Assembly (NCBI GenBank): GCA_003427395.1
Contig: BFEA01000501.1
Location: 310,797 to 341,934 of the forward strand
DNA: 31,138 bases
Direction of reading: 5' to 3'
DNA from: Chara braunii
Taxonomy: Eukaryota; Streptophyta; Charophyceae; Charales; Characeae
Positions 8,677 through 19,264 of the stretch are shown here, one piece after another. The number at the start of each line of letters is the position of its first letter. Positions within the stretch are counted from its first letter, which is position 1. The notes under the pieces were generated by a model. It did not search any database and was not told the DNA's origin. It worked only from the letters and a program-made list of their open reading frames with translations. The position numbers and the translations under genes were made by a program.

Positions 8677-9220
8677 ATGTACTTGGCCAAAAAGAGACTC
8701 GGGTACCTCCAGAAAGACCTAGTAGTGAAATTTTGCCTTGGGGGTACCTCGGTTCACCTCAAGGCTCATGAGGAGGCTCATGGGCTGGACGAACTGCTGG
8801 TTTCAGCCTACATAAGCTGGGAATTCAGTCCGCCACTTTCACAATTGCATGCCCATGATGCCCAAGTGAGCTCATGAGAGCACTCTTTCACTTGGAGAGA
8901 GGAGAGGAGAGTCCATGCTAGTTTGAGAGTTTGGTGGAGGTCATGAGCTAGAGAGAGGAGCTCTAGAGACTAGAGGTAGTGAGGCTGGCACTAGGGGAGG
9001 TGATCCGCCATAGCCCCTGGGTGTGAGGAAGAGAGAGAGGCTAGAGGGAGCCCCATTAGCCCTCCTAGAGGGGAGGACTCCATAGCCATAGGTGATGAGA
9101 GCTTGAGGCAACCTGGAAAGAGGTGAGAAAGGAAGGAGAGAGGCTTGAAGAAGGAGGGAACCATAGCCAAGGAGGAGTTGTGCAAGGAGGAGGAAAACCT
9201 CATCAAGATTGAGACTCCAT
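8677..9220. other. Purine-rich stretch, no gene; possible leader exon
   Basis: No coding frame of interest. The plus strand is dominated by GAG/AGAG text, and a CTACATAAG (about 8809) could serve as a weak TATA-like element. Its right end runs into the first of two splice-donor-like sites at 9239. If the intron model for 9239-13667 is right, this is the upstream non-coding exon or leader of that transcript. Confidence 0.3.
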
Positions 9221-9490
9221 CTCCAAGACATTAACAAGGTGAGTGGAAGGAAGAGGATGCATCTTCTTCTTCATCTTCTTTTTCATCTCCTTCTTCTTCT
9301 TCTTCTTCTTCTTGTTCTTCTTGTTCTTCTTTATCTTCTTCTTCCTGTTCTTCATCTCCAAGACATTAACAAGGTGAGTGGAAGGAAGATGATGCATCTT
9401 CTTCTTCATCTTCTTCTTCATCTCCTTCTTCTTCTTCTTCTTCTTCTTGTTCTTCTTGTTCTTCTTCTTCCTGTTCTTCTTCTTCTTCTT
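9221..9490. repeat. 135-bp direct repeat, two copies
   Basis: CTCCAAGACATTAACAAGGT begins at 9221 and again at 9356, each time followed by GAGTGGAAGGAAGA and a CTT-rich tail. Both copies carry the donor-like AAG|GTGAGT (GT at 9239 and 9374). Confidence 0.9.
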
Positions 9491-9610
9491 CCACTTCATC
9501 TTCTTCCTCTTCTTCTCCTTATCATTCTTCTTCTTCTTCCTCCTCTCCTTCTCCTTATTCTTGATCTTCTTCTTCTTCTCCTTCTTCTTCTCAATCTTCT
9601 TCTTCTTATT
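9262..9610. repeat. (CTT)n-rich microsatellite block
   Basis: Imperfect CTT/CTC/GTT triplets run for about 350 bp. Long poly-Lys and poly-Leu frames on the two strands are products of this repeat and are not genes. Confidence 0.95.
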
Positions 9611-9618
9611 GGGATACT

Positions 9619-11484
9619 CAAGGTCTTGATTTTTCACTCACACACTAGTAGGTAGTGCTCCGATTCTTCTATGGATGATGTCATACTTGTGATTTGGGCT
9701 ACTCAAACTATTGTTCTTCACTCACATGTTAGTAGGAGATCCTCCGATTCTTCCATGGATGATCTCTTGCTCAAATCTTGTGAGAAAGCCTAGTGCAACT
9801 CTTGTTTTTTATTCACACATTAGTAGGTAGTGCTCCGATTCTTCTATCGATGATCTCATGTTGGTTACTTGTGATTTGGGCTACTCAAACTCTTGCTTTT
9901 CACTCACACACTAGTAGGTAGTGTTCCAATTCTTCTATGGATGATCTCATGTTGGTTACTTGTGACTAGCCTACTCAAACTCTTGTTTTTCACTCACACA
10001 CTAGTAGGTGATGCACCGCCACTTCCATGGATAATCTCTGATGCGATCTTGGTGATCTAGCCTACTCAAACTCTTGTTTTTCACTCACACACCAGTAGAA
10101 TCTTTGATGCAATCTTGGTGATCTAGTCTACTCACACTCATGTTTTTCCGTCACATACTAGTAGGTAGTGCACCGCTACTTCCAAGGATGATCTCTTATG
10201 CAATCTTGGTGATCTAGCCTACTCAAACTCTTCACACACTAGTAGGATCTTTGATGCAATCTTGGTGATCAAGCCTACTCACACTCATGCTTTTCCCTCA
10301 CACACTAGTAGGTAGTGCACCGCTACTTCCATGGATGATCTTTGATGCAATCTTGGCGATCTACCCTACTCAAACTCTTGTTTTTCACTCACACACTAGT
10401 AGGTAGTGTGCACCGCTACTTCCATGAATGATGTTTGATCCAATCTTTGTGATCTAGCCTACTCAAACTCTTGTTTTTCACTCACACACTAGTAGGTAGT
10501 GCACCGCTGTTTTTATGGATGATCTTTGAGCCAATCTTGGTGATCTAGCCTATTCAAACTCTTGTTTTCACTCACATACTAGTAGGTAGTGCACCGCTAC
10601 TTCCATGGATGATCTTTGAGGCAATTTGGGTAATCTAGCCTACTCACACTCATGTTTTTCACTCACACACTAGTAGGTAGTGCACCGCTACTTCTATGAA
10701 TGATCTTTGATGCAATCTTGGTGATCTAGCTTACTCACACTCATGCTTTTCACTCAATCACTAGTAGGTAGTGCAACGCTACTTCCATGAATGATCTTTG
10801 ATGCAATCTTGGCGATCTAGCCTACTCACACTCGTGTTTTTCACTCACACACTAGTAGGTAGTGCACCGCTACTTCCATAAATGATCTTTGATGCAATCT
10901 TGATCTAGCGTACTCAAACTCTTGTTTTTCACTCACACTCAAGCAGGTAGTGCACCGCTACTTCCATGAATGATGTTTGATCCAATCTTGGTGATCTCGC
11001 CTACTCGCACTCATGCTTTTGACTCACACACTAGTAGGTAGTGCACCGCTACTTCCATGGATGATCTTTGATGCAATCTTGGTGATCTAGCCTACTCAAG
11101 TTCATGCTTTTCACTCACACACTAGTAGGAAGTGCACCGCTACTTCCATGGATGATCTTTGATGCAATCTTGGTGATCTAGCCTACTCAAGTTCATGCTT
11201 TTCACCCACACACTAGTAGGTAGTGCACCGCTACTTCCATTGATGATGTTTGATGCAATCTTGGTGATCTAGCCTACTCTAGTTCGTGTTTTTCACTCAC
11301 AGACTAGTAGGTAGTGCACCGTTGCTCCCATGGATGATCTTTGATGCAATCTTAAGGATCTAGCCTACTCAAGTCCATGCCTTTTATTCACACACTAGTG
11401 GGGAGTGCACCACTTCTTTCATGGATGACCTTTGGTTCAACCTTGGTGATCTAACTTACTTAGACTCTTGCTTTCACTCACATG
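9619..11484. repeat. 91-bp minisatellite array, about 20 units
   Basis: The motif CACACACTAGTAGGTAGTG recurs at 9645, 9729, 9820, 9911, 10001 and so on to 11395 and 11485, with most spacings exactly 90-91 bp. The unit also contains a CTACTTCCATGGATGATCTTTG block and GTGATCTAGCCTACTCAAAC. Two units near 10092 and 10239 share a deletion that shortens the next spacing to 66 bp, giving a local higher-order period of 147 bp. The leftmost units (9645-9950) carry TCCGATTCTTCTATGGATGATCTC in place of the usual CACCGCTACTTCC form. Confidence 0.95.
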
Positions 11485-13445
11485 ATAGTATGTGATGTTT
11501 CGGATCTTACTTAGATGATTTCCCCTCTATGTGTATGTGCCCTCCACTAACTTTAGCGTCTCATTCTCATGTTTGTGTGTGATGTGATGTTCCAGATGTT
11601 ACTTAGTTGATCTCTTCTCTATGTGCATGTGTTTTTCACTAGTTCTAGCTTCTCATTGTCATGTTCATGTGTGATGTCATATTCCGGATCTTACTTAGAT
11701 GATCTCCCCTCTATGTGTATGTGCTCTCCACTAGTTCTAGCTTCTCATTGTCATGTTCATGTGTGATGTGATGTTCTGGATCGTACTCATTTGATCTCTT
11801 CTCTATGTGCATGTGGTTTCCACTAACTCTAGCTTCTTATTGTCATGTTCACGTGTGATGTGATGTTTCGGATCTTACTTAGATTATCCCTCCTCTATGT
11901 GTAGGTGCTCTGCACTGACTCTAGGTTTTCAATGTCATGTTCATGTTTGTAGTGATGTTCCGGTTCTTACTTAGATGATCTCTTCTCTATGTGCATGTGC
12001 TTCCCACTAGTTCTAGCTTCTCATTGTTATGTTTATGTATGATGTGATGTTCCATATCTTACTTAGATGATCTCTCCTCCATGTGCATGTACTTTCCACT
12101 AGTTCTAGCTTCTCATTATCATGTTCAAGTGTGTTGTGATGTTCCGATTATTATTTAGATGATCTCTTCTCTATGTGCATGTGCTTCCCACTAGTTCTAG
12201 CTTCTCATTGTCATGTTCATGTATGATGTGATGTCACGAATCTTACTTGTATGATCTCTCCTCTATGTGCATGTGTTTTCCACTAAGCTTTAGCTTCTCA
12301 TTGTCAAGTTCATGTTTGATGTGATGTTCCGGATCTTACTTAGTTGATCTCTTCTCCATGTGCATGTGCTTCCTCTAGTTCGAGCTTCCCATTGTCATGT
12401 TCATGTGTGTTGTGATGTTTCGGATCTTACTTAGATGATCTCTCCTCTATATGCATGTGCTTTCCTCTAGTTCTAGCTTCTCATTGTCATGTTCATGTGT
12501 GTTATGATGTTTCAAATCTTGTTTAGATGATCTCTCCTGTATGTGGACGTGCTTTCTTTTAGTTCACGCTTCTCATTGTCATGTTCATGTATGATGTGAT
12601 GTTCCGGATCTTACTTAGTTGATCTCTTCTCTATGTGCATGTGTTTTCCGCTAGTTCTAGCTTCTCATTGTCATGTCCATACTTGATGTGATGTTCCGGA
12701 TCTTACTTAGTTGATCTCTTCTCCATGTGCATGTGCTTCCTCTAGTTCGAGCTTCCCATTGTCATGTCTACGCTTGATGTGATGTTCCGGATCTTACTTA
12801 GTTGATCTCTTGTCTATGTGCATGTGCTTTCCACTAGCTCTAGCTTCTCATTGTCATGTTCATGTATGTTGTGATGTTTCGGATCTTACTTAGATAATCT
12901 CTCCTCTATGCGTATGTGTTCTCCACTAGCTCTAGCTTCTCATTCTCAAGTTCATGCCTGATGAGATGTTCCGGATCTTACTTTGTTGATCTCTTCTCTA
13001 TGTGCATGTGTTTTCCACTAGTTCTAGCTTCTCATTGTCATGATCTTGTGTGCTGTGATGTTCCAGTTCTTACTTAGATGATCTCCCCTCTATGTGTAAG
13101 TGTTCTCCACTAGCTCTAGCTTCTCATTGTCAAGTTTATGCTTGATGTGATGTTCCGGTTCCTTCTTTGTTTACCTCTCCCCTATGTGCATGTGCTTTCC
13201 ACTAGTTCTAGCTTCTTATCGACAAGTTCATGTATTTTGTGATGTTACAGTTCCTACTTAGTTGATCTTTCCTTTATGTGTATGTGCTTCTCACTAGTGC
13301 TAGCTTCTCATGGTCAAGTTCTTGAATGTTGTAATGTTCCGGTTCCTACTTAATTGATCTCTCCTCTATGTGTATGTGTCTTTCACTAGTCTAGCTTCTC
13401 ATCGTCAAGTTCATGTATGATGAAGTGTCCCAAGTCATACTTATT
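11485..13445. repeat. 92-bp minisatellite array, about 21 units
   Basis: The motif CTAGCTTCTCATTGTCATG recurs at 11646, 11738, 11830, 11922, 12014, 12106, 12198 and onward at 92 bp (range 91-93). Each unit continues with GTGATGTTCCGGATCTTAC, TTAGATGATCTC and TCTATGTGCATGTG. The unit at 11456-11530 is a hybrid, with a left half like the 91-bp family and a right half like this one. Units are diverged rather than identical, so the array is not recent. Confidence 0.95.
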
Positions 13446-13519
13446 TGATCTTTCACTATGGGATGGGTGACCGACATTTGACTGCTACTACGGGGAGTTG
13501 ATTTGATTAGGACTAGAAG

Positions 13520-13667
13520 TCCTTTTTTGTTTTTTTTTTTCTCTCTCTCTCCCTTTCTCTTCTACTCCTCTCTTTCCCTCCCCTTTCGCCTTGCCCTCTC
13601 TCTCCTTCTCTCTTCCCCTCACTTGGCACATGACTAACCTTTCTCCCCTCACTTGGTACATTGCCAG
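13520..13667 (+). promoter_or_regulatory. Polypyrimidine tract with acceptor-like end
   Basis: A T run, (CT)n, and C/T-rich text with few purines is followed by a TGACTAAC branch-like site and TTGCCAG. It contrasts sharply with the purine-rich plus strand that follows. It could equally be an ordinary pyrimidine simple repeat. Confidence 0.4.
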
Positions 13668-16452
13668 GGTGCGAACGGTAAGAAGAGATCATACCTTACT
13701 TGATGGAGAAAGAGGGCAAGGGGAGGGTAGCCGGTCCCTTTTGCCACGAAGAAGCCAAAGAAAAAGGATGTTGGAAAAGTGGGAGAGGACGAAATCCGGA
13801 GAAAAGTATAAGTTGAAGCGAGGTCAGTTTGACTCAACCATCTCCCTGACTGCATGACTATGAAAAAAGGATGGGCTGATTGAGCAAGAAAAAGGGAACA
13901 AAGAGCAGCCAAAGAGCATGGAAAAATAGGCATGTGGGAAAGGCTATGTGTTGACCCCCAACGGGGGATTGTATGAATCTTTGCTTTGTGTGGGATTGTG
14001 CAGATGAGTGAAGGTTAAGGATGCCTTAAGCGGGATAGGGTCGGGAGGAACCGGGCATCAAATGAAAAGGGAAGAGGGGCAAAGGGGCTACGAGACCCTT
14101 AGCATAAAGCCAAACCATAGAAATGGTCTTTGCGTTTGAGATTTGGAGTGTGGATGAGGGAATGTAGTGTAATATTGCCAAAGGAAATGTGATGTTATGT
14201 GTGCATGCATGTAAAGGCCCCAAAAGACTAAGGGGTCTGCTTCAATAAGTTGAGTGTGAATTATGAGATCCGAGGTGTGCATAGAGGCGAGGGGGAGGAC
14301 GGCTTAGCCGCACCCCGATGACGTTGTAGGAACATTGGGGTTAGGGAAATGGTGCGGGGTTTAAGTATGACGCTTAGTCTGCGCACAAAAGAAGAAAACT
14401 CTCAAGGAATCCCTCGACTGCCTGCGTATTGGAAGGAACAATTGCTTGAGAACACGACAAAGAATCAAGAAAAAAATCATCGCTACGGAATGACCAGCGG
14501 GACTACCACCCGGCGTGAAGGCTGAGTTACATCCCCAATGTCAAAGCTCTCTTGCGCGATGACCCACCGCCATCCATCTCAAAGCACTAGGCGGGGGTGA
14601 CCCTGGGACGAACGGCCCGCGCCCTGAGCATGAGCGTGGGCGGGCCGAGCCAACTGGGACCCGCAGTGGGGTCGACTAAGGCTCGAAAGTCTACTGGGGC
14701 TTGGCCCTACAAAAATGGTGGAGGTGACGGACAAGGTTTAAACTGACCCTTGCGATTCCGGCGGGGGCGCCCGACGCATTGACGCGTACACAACCCAAGA
14801 TAAGGAAAATGAACTTGTGTTTGCTGTTTCCCTTGTGAGAAATCAGATTTGAGAGTGGCTGGGCGCATGGCATGACCAGGCCTGGAGGTATAACATGCAT
14901 GCTATGCACTTGATCAGCCATTCCCTTATGAAATGGCTTTAGCCCTCCTTCGTCCGGTACTGGTGTTCGCCAGTCCGGGGAAGCCTTGGGCGAGTCGCAG
15001 GTCGACCCTTCCTCTTCGTATGAAAGAAGAGTTCCGGTTCCGTGGTAGGCGGTTGGTGCTTGGCTTAGACCGGGTTCCAATGAAAATCCAGCGGCGGAGT
15101 GATCCGACCGAACGGGTGCCTTTCTATCTTCTTCTTTGAGCCCAGTGGGCTCATGCACTTTGCGCTTTTTTTTTGAAATGTTTGAAGGAATCAACATGAA
15201 CACAACGAGTCATCAAGAAGGAACAATCATGCCCTATGAAAAGACAGACAAGTGAAGAGAAAAGGAATGAAGGGAGTTGCTAGACTCCAAGGAAAACTAG
15301 CTCACCTTTGAAGACTCTCACGAGAAGGAACCAACCACTATGTATGAAAATAGGGGGAGTGACACTCATTTTCTTGAGAGAAAAAATGTGAGTTATGGGT
15401 AGGAAGCGCTGAGAGCACCAATGGAAAAACACTTGTATTCTATGTGTCCGACTTGGGACTTGTGTTTACATGATGGGATTTAAGCGTCCTGCCTTTCGGA
15501 AGGAAAGGATGGGTCTGCACCGACCGGTGTGGGTTGCGAAACGTCGCTCTCTTTTTGTAGGCTGCCGTGTGTTCGTGTGGGGGGGGTCAAGCCACCGAGC
15601 TGTCGGACAAGAGTTTCTCACGCCGGTTGATTAGTAGCATTCCCGTTCAAGCGGTGACGAGCTTTGTTCGATGATCTGCCAGGCGGGATGCGAAACGTCT
15701 CCTACGGCGGGGCTTAACCTGTTGGCAGGCGGGGGGAGTACCACTGCATGCGGACAAAGACGGAGCATCGGAGACGATTAGTAGCTTCTTGTAGCATAGC
15801 TTGGGAAAGGCTGATTCTTGTCGGACCGATGGAAGTGAATGCCTAGACGGCTGACTTTTGTCCCTATATTTAGGCACATGGGGTAACCTTCAATGTCGGT
15901 ACGGATGAGCAAAAACGGTAAGACGGAATGGGGTATTCTGGGCACAAGGAAAGGGCTAACGCCTTGCCGGAGCTTGGGTACCTCACTCGCGACGATTGAG
16001 CTGTGCTTGAGGTATGGGATAAAACTCTACCGATAGTACCAGCGAAGAGACCATATTGGGAAAAAGGCCGGTGAGGAGATGACCGGCCCGTATGTGAGAT
16101 TGCCTGATTTTTTTTATGTGTTCCCCCTCTGTAAAGATTGATTGAGCTTAGATTGTTGGATGAGACATATTTCTAAGTCTATCCCCCCCCCCATCTAAGT
16201 CTACACGAGTGAGAGATGATCGGAAGGAAGGAGGATAGAGGTCAGCTGAAATGGAACCAAGAGAAAAGATGTGGGGAAATGGATGGCCGACCGGGGGTAT
16301 CATGGGAAGGAGGTACTTAGGAATGGGGAGGTAAATTAGGAAGACCTTGATGAGGGGTCTGGAATAATTCTCATCTAGGACGAGGGTTGACCTGACCAGA
16401 AGGACCGGTTGCTACTCTTTTATGAAAACAAGGGTCGGGTGTTGGAAACAAG
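13668..16452. other. No recognisable gene
   Basis: Short frames exist (13591-13857 plus, 14691-15203 minus, 15647-15877 minus), but none has a recognisable domain. About 14440-15920 has a more balanced strand composition and higher C content than its neighbours, so it may be a separate insertion. An organellar-DNA origin crossed my mind, but I cannot support it. A CCCCC...GGGGG inverted pair lies near 13955. No terminal repeat or primer binding site could be recognised here, although this is where the 5' end of the downstream retroelement would be expected. Confidence 0.45.
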
Positions 16453-17246
16453 ATGACGCGATGGTTGTCTTCCCCGATCTATACCAGCGGCCCAGAAATG
16501 CCAGTAGATGTAAAGGATGGGGTGTCAGTCGTTCTCCCGGAAGATGGGACGTGGACGGACCTTGAACCAGCATATCAAATCGTACTGCTGGAAGGGGAGG
16601 ACGCGTTCCTATGGATAGAGACGGTGTGGGCTAATGTCAGCTTGACGAGGTTGTCGCCAAGCTTAATGGATCTGGAGTTCCGAGGGACAGTGGAAACCNG
16701 GGGGTGGGTCTACTTGTCACAAGACGGGGAGAATGCTATGGTCATAGAGTTGGCACTCGGGAATACACCGGATGAATTGTTTAGGAAGGCAGAAACGGAG
16801 GTTATATGGGCTGCGTGTCAGCGGAGGGAAATGAAAATGGAAAGGGTAGATGTGCGGCTGGAACCATGAGGTCCGTCAGAACCATGCGATGCGTGCTGCC
16901 TCTTTTCCTGGTGGAAGCGGTTTTCGGAACCCGGAGCAGGCCAGTACAGATATGTCAGTCCATGACGAACCTCGGACTATACCAGTGCGCTAGGCAGGAC
17001 TTCTTTCGATTGTCGATAGAAACGAGGCCGTTTCAGGGGAACTGGGCGGACGAGCTGACCGAGATACTAAACTGCCTTAGCGTAGACGATGTCTTTGTCT
17101 CTAGCTCCGTGCATTGGGGGATAGTCTATAGAAATGTGGCAATAGAGGAAACATTTCTGGAAGGGGTGAAAGAGTTGTTCTACAATGAAGACGACGAGTT
17201 CAGTGATGAGAACGAGGATGATGAGATAGAGGACTTAGACTTCTAA
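16453..17246 (+). pseudogene. Tandem ORF family, copy 1 (frameshifted)
   Basis: Unrecognised protein of about 264 codons. The first half reads from the ATG at 16453 (product begins MTRW) to a TGA at 16867-16869. The second half reads in another frame, overlapping, to TAA at 17244-17246. One net base lost before about 16870 would explain the switch. The N-terminal module has a Gly-x-Leu-Pro strand and FLWIETVW. The C-terminal module has FFRLSIETRPFQGNW, where the other copies have GPF, then TFLEGVKELFYNE and an acidic tail. There is an N at 16699 next to a Trp codon. Copy 2 follows after 58 bp. The four copies share architecture but are strongly diverged. Function unknown. Confidence 0.7.
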
Positions 17247-17304
17247 GGAGGGTGACTTGACCTAGGGGAAATGGGTGGCCTGGTATTGTGCAGGAAGGGG
17301 AAAG

Positions 17305-18096
17305 ATGACTAGAGAGGAAAGGATGATGGAATACACCTTCAAGGGATGGGAACCAAGGCGACTAAAGAGAGGAATAAAAATGCCTATACCAACAGAAAAC
17401 GAGTGGAGGGGGACCACATGCGACTGGGTCGGGTTTGAGATTGCCCGGGAATTATCATATGTATGGATATAACGGATTTGGAACCCATTAAGGGAAGAGG
17501 AAGGTTGGAACGATATAGTAGAAGACAAAGTAAAATCGGTCGGGACGATTGTCCTTTTCGAAGACGGGTGATACCTATTTTGCACTATGTTAGCAATGAG
17601 ACAGGATCCAATGTGGCTTCTAGGGGATGTGGAGACGCGAACCCAAAAGGAAGGCAAAAGGTTCGCCAACGAGGGATGGGACGAAGTTAGTAGCAGAGTT
17701 GTGATGGGGGGATGGGACGAAGTTAGTAGCAGAGTTGTGATGGGGGGATGAAAGGAACTCAAGCCTCCCGACCTGCGTACAACAACGTGGGTGCCCGAGT
17801 TTGTGGCCGACTGGTTCGGAGGTTTTAAGCACATCGCAGACGTGGCCGACTCCATGAGGGAAGTACACATAGAGTGTGTCTGGCTGACTGAGAAGTTCTA
17901 TAGGATCTCATTAAAATATGGGCCCTTCCACGACGATAAAGCCGGGGAGATCATCACCGTCCTAAGGATAGGCAAGTATGACCGCCTAGAGGTAGGCGTG
18001 GAGGTTTGGGACGCCATAGTCAGCTGGGAGGCGGCGGCCGCTCCATCATACGTCGATGATGTTTTTAAACTGTTTGAGGTACTATGGTTCGATTAA
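17305..18096 (+). pseudogene. Tandem ORF family, copy 2 (three in-frame stops)
   Basis: The frame runs continuously for 264 codons from the ATG at 17305 (MTREER) to TAA at 18094-18096, broken by TAA at 17470, TGA at 17569 and TGA at 17749 but with no frameshift. The N-terminal module reads MPIP, then CDWVGFEI and LSYVWI. The C-terminal module reads FYRISLKYGPFHDD, then SYVDDVFKLFEVL. A 36-bp in-frame duplication sits in the middle. The length matches copies 1 and 3. The intact reading frame around the stops suggests nonsense mutations in a formerly coding unit, not non-coding DNA. Function unknown. Confidence 0.7.
17672..17745 (+). repeat. 36-bp in-frame tandem duplication
   Basis: GATGGGACGAAGTTAGTAGC begins at 17675 and again at 17711, and the whole 36-bp unit is repeated exactly. 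It adds a second WDEVSSRVVMGG to copy 2 of the tandem ORF family and is absent from the other three copies. Confidence 0.9.
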
Positions 18097-18399
18097 AAAG
18101 GACCGAGAAATCGAACGTCGCGGGGGGGGTCGGAGTATGTGAATTAGGGTGTAGCATAAGAAAGGGGGTGTGTACATTAGTTAGCAGGGTGTGCAAGGGG
18201 GTCGAAACAAGGGGAGGTAGCAATAGCCGGAAAAAGGGAAGAAGATCTGTACGTGTAAGAGGCGGGGATAGCAGTAGGAACCGGTGTACGATAGGTAGGG
18301 AGTGCTGAAAGACTAAAGCACGAAAGACACATAATCTCGGTGGGTGCAGTAATCGGACTAAAGAAGTAGGAAATGAGACATCGCAAGATGACCCGGTGA
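18097..18399. other. Spacer between tandem ORF copies 2 and 3
   Basis: About 300 bp of G-rich DNA without a coding frame related to the family. The other inter-copy spacers are only about 58 and 85 bp, so this one may contain an insertion or a decayed fragment. No promoter or polyadenylation signal stands out. Confidence 0.5.
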
Positions 18400-19179
18400 A
18401 TGACATTCTGGGAGGATAGGCCTCGCGGGATCCTACCACCAAGAGCATCGGGGGGCAGGGTCGAAATAAGCTTGCCAACAAGAAACGTGGTAAGTAACCC
18501 GGTAATGGACTGGGTGGGGGTAGAATTGGTGGAGAACACGGTGTACCTAGTAATAGAGCTAGAATGGCGTGCGAGAGTGGAGTTCGGGGGCATAAATTTG
18601 GACCTCCCAGGATGCGTGCATGCGATGGGATCCTTACGCCCGTCGGAAGAAGGATGGCGGACCTTTGGGATTGTCGTGGCTTCAGGGGATGACCCCGTGC
18701 GAATGTTAGAAGGAGCGTGGCAAATAACCTGGCTGGAGGGGTTTGAGTTCGCGGATCCAGATCGAGATGACGTAATGGCTGAAGTAAAAGTCGCCGAGGC
18801 AGGGGACTTTAGGTTGCCAAATGAGGTCATACGAATGAGTCTACCACCTTTTTTACTAAGACGGATGAGAGGCATAGAGCGAGTGGAACAGGCGGTAGCT
18901 GCCATAACTAGGCTAGATTTTGACGAAGCATTAATGTATCGAGAATACTATCGGGCCTTCCTAGAGATGGGGCCTTTTGAAGACGAACAAGGAGACGAGG
19001 TGTTTTGCATACTACGAACAACAGTAAATACTAGGCCAGGGGTTCCGCAAATAAGTGATGAGGCCATGTGGAGAGCCATCCGGCAGGAAGTAGGTCGGGG
19101 CGTGACCTACATAGATGACTTTTATCGACTGTACGAGCAGCCAGAGGAGGATGTCGCTCCTGGGGATATGGAGGGATAG
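18400..19179 (+). CDS. Tandem ORF family, copy 3 (intact, 259 aa)
   Basis: This is the only uninterrupted member, from ATG at 18400 to TAG. Its start MTFW matches the MTR starts of copies 1 and 2, supporting this initiation site. The N-terminal module (residues about 10-60) has VEISLP, DWVGVEL and VYLVIELEW. The middle (85-118) has a GWRTFGIVVASG strand pair. The C-terminal module (140-247) has IRMSLPPFLL, YYRAFLEMGPFEDEQGDE (GPF at 191-193) and TYIDDFYRLYEQ (236-247), ending in an acidic tail. No signal peptide, membrane segment or known catalytic motif is visible. It lies on the same strand as the gag-pol block and about 1.4 kb upstream of gag. I do not recognise the family; it could be element-encoded or a host gene array next to the element. 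Confidence 0.65.
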   Translation: MTFWEDRPRGILPPRASGGRVEISLPTRNVVSNPVMDWVGVELVENTVYLVIELEWRARVEFGGINLDLPGCVHAMGSLRPSEEGWRTFGIVVASGDDPVRMLEGAWQITWLEGFEFADPDRDDVMAEVKVAEAGDFRLPNEVIRMSLPPFLLRRMRGIERVEQAVAAITRLDFDEALMYREYYRAFLEMGPFEDEQGDEVFCILRTTVNTRPGVPQISDEAMWRAIRQEVGRGVTYIDDFYRLYEQPEEDVAPGDMEG

Positions 19180-19264
19180 TGGGGACCAGAGAAAAAAAGT
19201 AAGAACATAGAGGGTAAGGGGGCAGTAGGTGAACGTTTACTGAGGATTGACTGTAACACTTTCC

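Larger units (their letters stand above)
9239..13667 (+). other. Possible 4.4-kb repeat-filled intron
   Basis: At the left edge is AACAAG|GTGAGT, an excellent donor. At the right edge is a polypyrimidine stretch of more than 100 bp (about 13520-13660), then TGACTAAC (13631-13638, a good branch site) and TTGCCAG|G (AG at 13666-13667). Everything between is microsatellite and minisatellite. The signals are seen; their use as one intron is inference, and no coding exon is recognised on either side. A further GGTAAG follows at 13677, so the downstream exon could be very short or the match fortuitous. Confidence 0.35.

Noticed and set aside
9203-9655. Long poly-Lys and poly-Leu open frames on both strands
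   Set aside because: They are translations of the CTT microsatellite and have no independent coding evidence.
13950-16452. 5' LTR and primer binding site of the retroelement
   Set aside because: A TGTTGACCCCC near 13950 looked like a possible LTR start, but I found no matching sequence downstream of pol and no tRNA-complementary site.
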